Shown: positions 12,330 through 16,310 of the stretch, one piece after another
How positions within the stretch are numbered: the first letter of the stretch is position 1
Layout: each line of letters begins with the position of its first letter
From: Candidatus Magasanikiibacteriota bacterium
Lineage (GTDB): Bacteria; Patescibacteriota; Patescibacteriia; Magasanikbacterales; UBA922
Length of the DNA: 16,310 bases
Direction: 5' to 3'
NCBI GenBank assembly: GCA_016214105.1
Contig: JACRPD010000012.1
Span: forward strand, 1-16,310
Notes under the pieces: generated by a model
The model's database searches: none
Seen by the model: only the letters and a program-made list of their open reading frames with translations
What the model was told of the DNA's origin: nothing
Translations under genes and position numbers: made by a program

Positions 12330-15300
12330 AGTGTATGGATTGGCAGAAATGGCCAGCGCCGACTCCGAGGCTTTAACGAACCACCGTTCTGCGGAGTAAC
12401 AGATTGGGAAGTTGAGCCGGAAAGCGAAGTGGCGGTGGTGGAAAGAGTAAGATTGATGCCAGAAACATTGGCGCTACTGACAGCCACAACAGAACTATAA
12501 GTGCCTTCAGTATAGCCGTCGGCCGCGGCAGAAACTTTCCAATTACCGTTGATAACCTTTAAAGAGTAGGTGCCATCTGAAGCCGTGGTGGCAGTTACGA
12601 TACCGCCGCCTAATTTTTCCGCGCGTACCGTGGCGCCGGAAGCAGCCGCTGAACCAGCTGTAATCGTGCCGGAAATAGTGTAAGAAGCGACCGTCATGGT
12701 GGTGGCGGAATCAGCTAACGCGCCGCTCGCGCTTACGGCCACGCTGGAAGCGGTATCAATGTAGCCGTCTTTGGTGGCGCTGACTAAATATGTCGCGCTG
12801 GAAAGCTTGGTGGAATAATTGCCACTGGTGTCGGCTTGCACATCAACTTTTTCATTGGTTGAAGAATTCTCAAAATGCACCGTAGCATCTGGCACAGCGC
12901 TGCCAGCGCCATCTTTAACCGTACCGCTGACGTAATTAATGGCCGGCAATCTTATATTAATTGATTCCGTATTGGCATCAACTTCAATTTTCCAATAACC
13001 GCTGGCCGCGGTGGAGGTCGCGAGCACGGTATTGCTATCCGCGCCATACGCTATCAGACTGCTGTCAGAAACACCCGGAATAGTCACATTCATCAAATAC
13101 ATGTTGGTTGGATTAGTGCTCGTAACCGCGTTAAGGGCATTGGCAACATCAAATTGCGACAAAGAAATAGTGCTGGAAGCGGTCCCGCTGAACGATTCGG
13201 TCTTATCAATCTTGCCGCCGATTTGCATAAACTCCACCACCGCTTTCATACTGCTCGTGGCATTGCCATTAGAATCCAGGATATTGATGGTTACCGCGCC
13301 GGTCTTTGGCGCCAAAATATCATAAGGCGCGGTGGTAACTGTGCCGGCGCCATTGACCACAATACTCTGCGTTGAAGAAGACATCTCGCCTTGGATTGAT
13401 GAATAGGCCTTCATTGTGTAAGTGCCGGGCGGAAGTTTAAGAGTAGAACTGCCATTGGTATCAGTCACGCCGCTGTTAACATAGCTGACATTTTCTCCGC
13501 TATCGCTGGTGTCGCCATCATTATTCAAATCACCGGTCGTACCCTCAACAATTAACTGTACATTGCTGGTCCCTTCACCGGCGTCAAGCACGCCATCGGC
13601 ATCAGCGTCATTGCCAACGCTTTTGGTAATGGTGGCATAAGTTACCGCGCTGGTGTTTGGTTCAAAATTCTGGCCGCTGGAATTGGAACCGCTGATGGTC
13701 ACCGTCTTTTCCGGGAGTTTGCCGTAGTCAGGACTAAAGGCCTGCACTTTCCAAGTTCCATTGGCCACATACAATGTGTAGTTTCCGGAAGAATTGGTAA
13801 AGGTGTTAGAATTGCCAGGTCCGTCAGTGCGATAAGCGCTTACCGGCGCGTTAGCAACCGGATTAGTGCCGTCAGTTACTTGGCCGGAAATGGTGTAAGA
13901 TGGCTTGCTGATAGTCAGTGTCAAACTGGCGCTGGTCATGCTGGATAAAGCAATACCGGTGCTTGAACCATCGACGAACACTTTATCAGCGCCGCCATCA
14001 TCTTTAATAAATATTGACCTCTCCACACCGCCGGGCATGCCGGAAACACTCGCGCCAATTTTATACGTGCCATAAGACAAGTTAATTGAACCGGTGCCAT
14101 CAGCATCCGCCATTGTGCTGTTTCCAGCGTTGGAAGCCGGCGAATAAGCAAAAACATTTGCTTTGCCAATCGCGTTGCTGGAAGCATCTTTAACCGTAAA
14201 TTTAATTGTCTTATTGGCGGTTGAAACATTAAATGTCAAAGTAGCGGGATTAACCGCGCAAGCAGTCGGACAGCCGCTCACCTGCACTTCTTGCGGTTTA
14301 GGCGGCATCCAGGTTGTTGGAGCCGAGGGGCCGCTCTTGCCAAACATTTCCGTGGACATCTGCGGGCCAAAACCAACCATCCACACGCCATTGGCGTTTA
14401 ATTTTATTGAATTGGAAGTGTCGCCAACAAGCGTGCCATCTAAAGTTGACGTGGTTTTTCTAAATGAACCGGGGCCGCCGGCAAAAATATCAATCGCGTT
14501 GCTGCTGAAAGTACCGCTGATATTTAATGTTACCGCCGCTCCGGTGGAAGCATTCACAACAGTGACATTTTGACTGCAGATATCAGACGCGCAGTTGGTG
14601 GAGTTAACATTAATCTGCGCCGGAAAACCCGCGGTATAACTCGTGGCGCCGGATTTTGCAAACTGCTCCGCCCCCAACATATAGTTGCCAGCTACCAAAT
14701 TTTGAAACTGGAATTCACCATCTTGGGAATTAAATACGTTATTAGCGGTAGTGGTAGATTGCGGACCGGTCATCGGCGACATCAAGAAAACATTGATACC
14801 GTTAACGCCGCTAGCGCCAGCCAACACGCGGCCGCGCACGGTGAAACTTCCGGCGGCCGAAGTTGAGAACGAACCGGATGATAGGGTTTCCAAAACCGTG
14901 CCATCGGCTTTTTTTGTGGAGACAGTCGCGGAATTTCCGCTCATGCCGACTTTGGTGGCGTTGGAAGAGTTGGTAATTTGCGCGATATCCAAACGTAAGA
15001 AATCATGCTGGTCGCCATCGCCGGATGTCAGATTAGCAGTACCGCGACGCGTTGCCACCGCCCCCAAAATTACGCGGACAGTGCGCGAATCCGTGTTCAC
15101 AATCACACCATCGTTTGACGCTCCGCCAGTGGTCCAGCCAGATGGTAAGGTTCCTTCGCTCGTGCCAAACACAACTACACCTGGACCAGGCCCGTTCAAA
15201 TCATTATTAGGCGGACTGGCGGTATCTTTTTTAGCATTAGCAACATCAGTCAAGTCAGGGAAAGCAATATCAATAAACCCGGCGTTTGGAATTTGGTAGG

Positions 15301-16310
15301 AAATAGGAATTTCTATGCCGTAAATGGTACTGACTGAAGCCATGGAATTGAATGGATAAACTTTAACACTCGGAGCAAAACCGATTCCTGATTCCACAAA
15401 TGTGCCAACCATGGCCGGCGGACCGCCCATCATCCCGCCCTGCATCATGTTGCCGTCGGTGCCAAACATCGGCCCGGCCATGCCGCCACCAGTAAAATTG
15501 CCGGTTTTGGCGCTGGATTGCGCGGTAGTAGTCACGGCTGCGGCCGAACCAGAAGCGACGTTATTGAAACCGATATCTTTCACGCCGCTAACGCTAATGT
15601 TTATCAAATCATTGGCAACAATACCGGTAATGCCATTCAAAGCCACACTGCGGCTAGCCGCGTCATAAGTTATGGTGGCAGTGGAAGTGGCGATGGTTGA
15701 TTGCGTCGCACCCGCGGAATTAACTTTATGAATCGTATAATTGGCCGGCTTCAAGACGCTGTTCGCGTAATTAATATCGCTCGCGTCAACTGCCAACATC
15801 GGCTTAGAAAAATCGATCTTCAAAGCATAATCATTGGCTTGAGCGGAAACCACCGTCGGAGAAGAAGTATCGGCGCTGCCAGTAGTGAAAGTGCGCAAAA
15901 ATGCTGAGGCCAAAGCATTGCCGGCCAAATCTTGTACACCAGTCGTAACTGTAATTGTGTATGTGCTGGTAGGAGTTAGAGAGTAATCAGGAATGAAAGT
16001 TGCCATCCAATTGTTTGGGTCGTAAGTCAAACTGCCGGCAACCGCGGTGGAACCTAATTTGAGAACCACAGAAGTGTCAGTAATAGTTGACGGATTCATT
16101 GATTCGGAAAAATTAATGATGATTGGCCTTAATGTGGAAATCCCGGTCGCGGCATCAGCCGGTATTGTGTTATCAACAGTCGGAGCGGTAAGATCCCCGG
16201 TCGCGCTGGAACTGGTGTCAAAATCCGATTGATATTTAACACTGGTCAAATAACCGGATGTTCCCGGATTTCCCAATGGGATTCCTTTGGAAGATGTCAT
16301 TCCGCCCAAA
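12326..16310 (-). CDS. N-terminal part of giant surface protein, 5' end outside the window
   Basis: At least 1326 residues, open at the right edge, so signal peptide and start are not seen. Domains: an SbsA-type Ig-like domain (about 40-143: TAPTVDNTIPADA ... FTTGS), a second Ig-like domain (150-260), a Met/Gly-rich patch (273-301), a beta-rich domain (305-485), then carboxypeptidase-regulatory-like beta-sandwiches at about 488-600, 703-800, 807-880, 1003-1120 (weak), 1125-1205 and 1209-1290. Two acidic loops look like calcium sites: DADADGVLDAGEG (901-913) and DLNNDGDTSDSGEN (928-941). Cys pairs lie at 573/578 and 680/684. Composition is Ser/Thr/Ala/Gly-rich, as in S-layer or adhesin-like proteins. 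The last 14 residues (PRSRRWPFLPIHTL) are an out-of-frame tail: a -1 shift at 12371-12376 continues the domain in the next ORF. Confidence 0.85.
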   Translation of the reverse strand, partial: LGGMTSSKGIPLGNPGTSGYLTSVKYQSDFDTSSSATGDLTAPTVDNTIPADAATGISTLRPIIINFSESMNPSTITDTSVVLKLGSTAVAGSLTYDPNNWMATFIPDYSLTPTSTYTITVTTGVQDLAGNALASAFLRTFTTGSADTSSPTVVSAQANDYALKIDFSKPMLAVDASDINYANSVLKPANYTIHKVNSAGATQSTIATSTATITYDAASRSVALNGITGIVANDLINISVSGVKDIGFNNVASGSAAAVTTTAQSSAKTGNFTGGGMAGPMFGTDGNMMQGGMMGGPPAMVGTFVESGIGFAPSVKVYPFNSMASVSTIYGIEIPISYQIPNAGFIDIAFPDLTDVANAKKDTASPPNNDLNGPGPGVVVFGTSEGTLPSGWTTGGASNDGVIVNTDSRTVRVILGAVATRRGTANLTSGDGDQHDFLRLDIAQITNSSNATKVGMSGNSATVSTKKADGTVLETLSSGSFSTSAAGSFTVRGRVLAGASGVNGINVFLMSPMTGPQSTTTANNVFNSQDGEFQFQNLVAGNYMLGAEQFAKSGATSYTAGFPAQINVNSTNCASDICSQNVTVVNASTGAAVTLNISGTFSSNAIDIFAGGPGSFRKTTSTLDGTLVGDTSNSIKLNANGVWMVGFGPQMSTEMFGKSGPSAPTTWMPPKPQEVQVSGCPTACAVNPATLTFNVSTANKTIKFTVKDASSNAIGKANVFAYSPASNAGNSTMADADGTGSINLSYGTYKIGASVSGMPGGVERSIFIKDDGGADKVFVDGSSTGIALSSMTSASLTLTISKPSYTISGQVTDGTNPVANAPVSAYRTDGPGNSNTFTNSSGNYTLYVANGTWKVQAFSPDYGKLPEKTVTISGSNSSGQNFEPNTSAVTYATITKSVGNDADADGVLDAGEGTSNVQLIVEGTTGDLNNDGDTSDSGENVSYVNSGVTDTNGSSTLKLPPGTYTMKAYSSIQGEMSSSTQSIVVNGAGTVTTAPYDILAPKTGAVTINILDSNGNATSSMKAVVEFMQIGGKIDKTESFSGTASSTISLSQFDVANALNAVTSTNPTNMYLMNVTIPGVSDSSLIAYGADSNTVLATSTAASGYWKIEVDANTESINIRLPAINYVSGTVKDGAGSAVPDATVHFENSSTNEKVDVQADTSGNYSTKLSSATYLVSATKDGYIDTASSVAVSASGALADSATTMTVASYTISGTITAGSAAASGATVRAEKLGGGIVTATTASDGTYSLKVINGNWKVSAAADGYTEGTYSSVVAVSSANVSGINLTLSTTATSLSGSTSQSVTPQNGGSLKPRSRRWPFLPIHTL
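12371..12376 (-). other. Frameshift site splitting the giant surface protein
   Basis: The minus strand reads TCG TTA AAG CCT. Re-reading the G of AAG gives SLK-ASESALAISANPYTLNDKE, which runs smoothly into the downstream ORF; without the shift the frame ends after a basic, Trp/Pro-containing tail unlike the rest of the protein. One missing G after AAAG would also explain it. The site is not a full X-XXY-YYZ slippery heptamer and only a weak stem follows, so a mutation or sequencing error is more likely than programmed frameshifting. Confidence 0.75.

Noticed and set aside
12371..12376. Programmed -1 frameshifting signal
   Set aside because: GTTAAAG lacks the X-XXY-YYZ pattern and only a 4-bp stem follows; mutation or read error is simpler.
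13936..15299. Plus- and minus-strand alternative frames in the surface protein gene
   Set aside because: Their length comes from the Ser/Thr/Ala-rich codon bias of the real gene; none shows a domain or start signal.

Overview
The window looks like chromosomal DNA of a Patescibacteria/CPR bacterium, probably of the Parcubacteria type. This is inferred from gene content, not from a marker tree. The clues are a long isoleucyl-tRNA synthetase of the CPR style, very short intergenic gaps, almost no Shine-Dalgarno sequences, several TTG-start options, and a giant repetitive secreted protein ending in a peptidoglycan-binding domain. TGA works as a stop (GAPDH ends in TGA), so the TGA-as-glycine lineages (Gracilibacteria, Absconditabacteria) are unlikely. 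Every convincing gene lies on the minus strand, so transcription runs from high to low coordinates.

Layout in transcription order. (1) 16310-10434: one giant cell-surface protein, 5' end outside the window. It has Ig-like domains, five or six carboxypeptidase-regulatory-like beta-sandwiches, calcium-loop motifs, a fibronectin III domain and a C-terminal peptidoglycan-binding domain. A -1 frameshift near 12371-12376 breaks it into two ORFs, and a terminator follows at 10389-10408. (2) 10332-8124: a GAPDH-PGK glycolytic operon with 1 nt between the genes. (3) 8035-7223: a membrane-anchored SIMPL (DUF541) protein whose promoter overlaps the PGK stop codon, with a terminator at 7161-7182. (4) 7077-4003: isoleucyl-tRNA synthetase. 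(5) 3836-759: a three-gene operon of two tandem paralogous ATP-grasp ligases (D-Ala-D-Ala ligase-like, overlapping by 14 nt) and a short lysine 2,3-aminomutase-like radical SAM enzyme. (6) 485-120: a small GC-rich gene of unknown function. It has a perfect consensus promoter, a boxA-like antitermination element, a roughly 200-nt structured leader and the only strong Shine-Dalgarno sequence in the window.

The most unusual feature is a set of short, degenerate tandem arrays, mostly of 7-bp and some of 8-bp units, each with a different unit sequence. They lie inside loops of housekeeping enzymes (seven sites in ileS, two in pgk) and at gene borders. Unrelated dispersed palindromic or repeat elements have also become coding sequence in ileS (an N-terminal insertion) and gapdh (about 8 residues). 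Repeat generation therefore appears to be remodelling essential proteins here. The second candidate system is the KamA plus double ATP-grasp operon, which suggests that beta-lysine or a similar product is made and ligated. The third is the boxA-led expression cassette at the left end.
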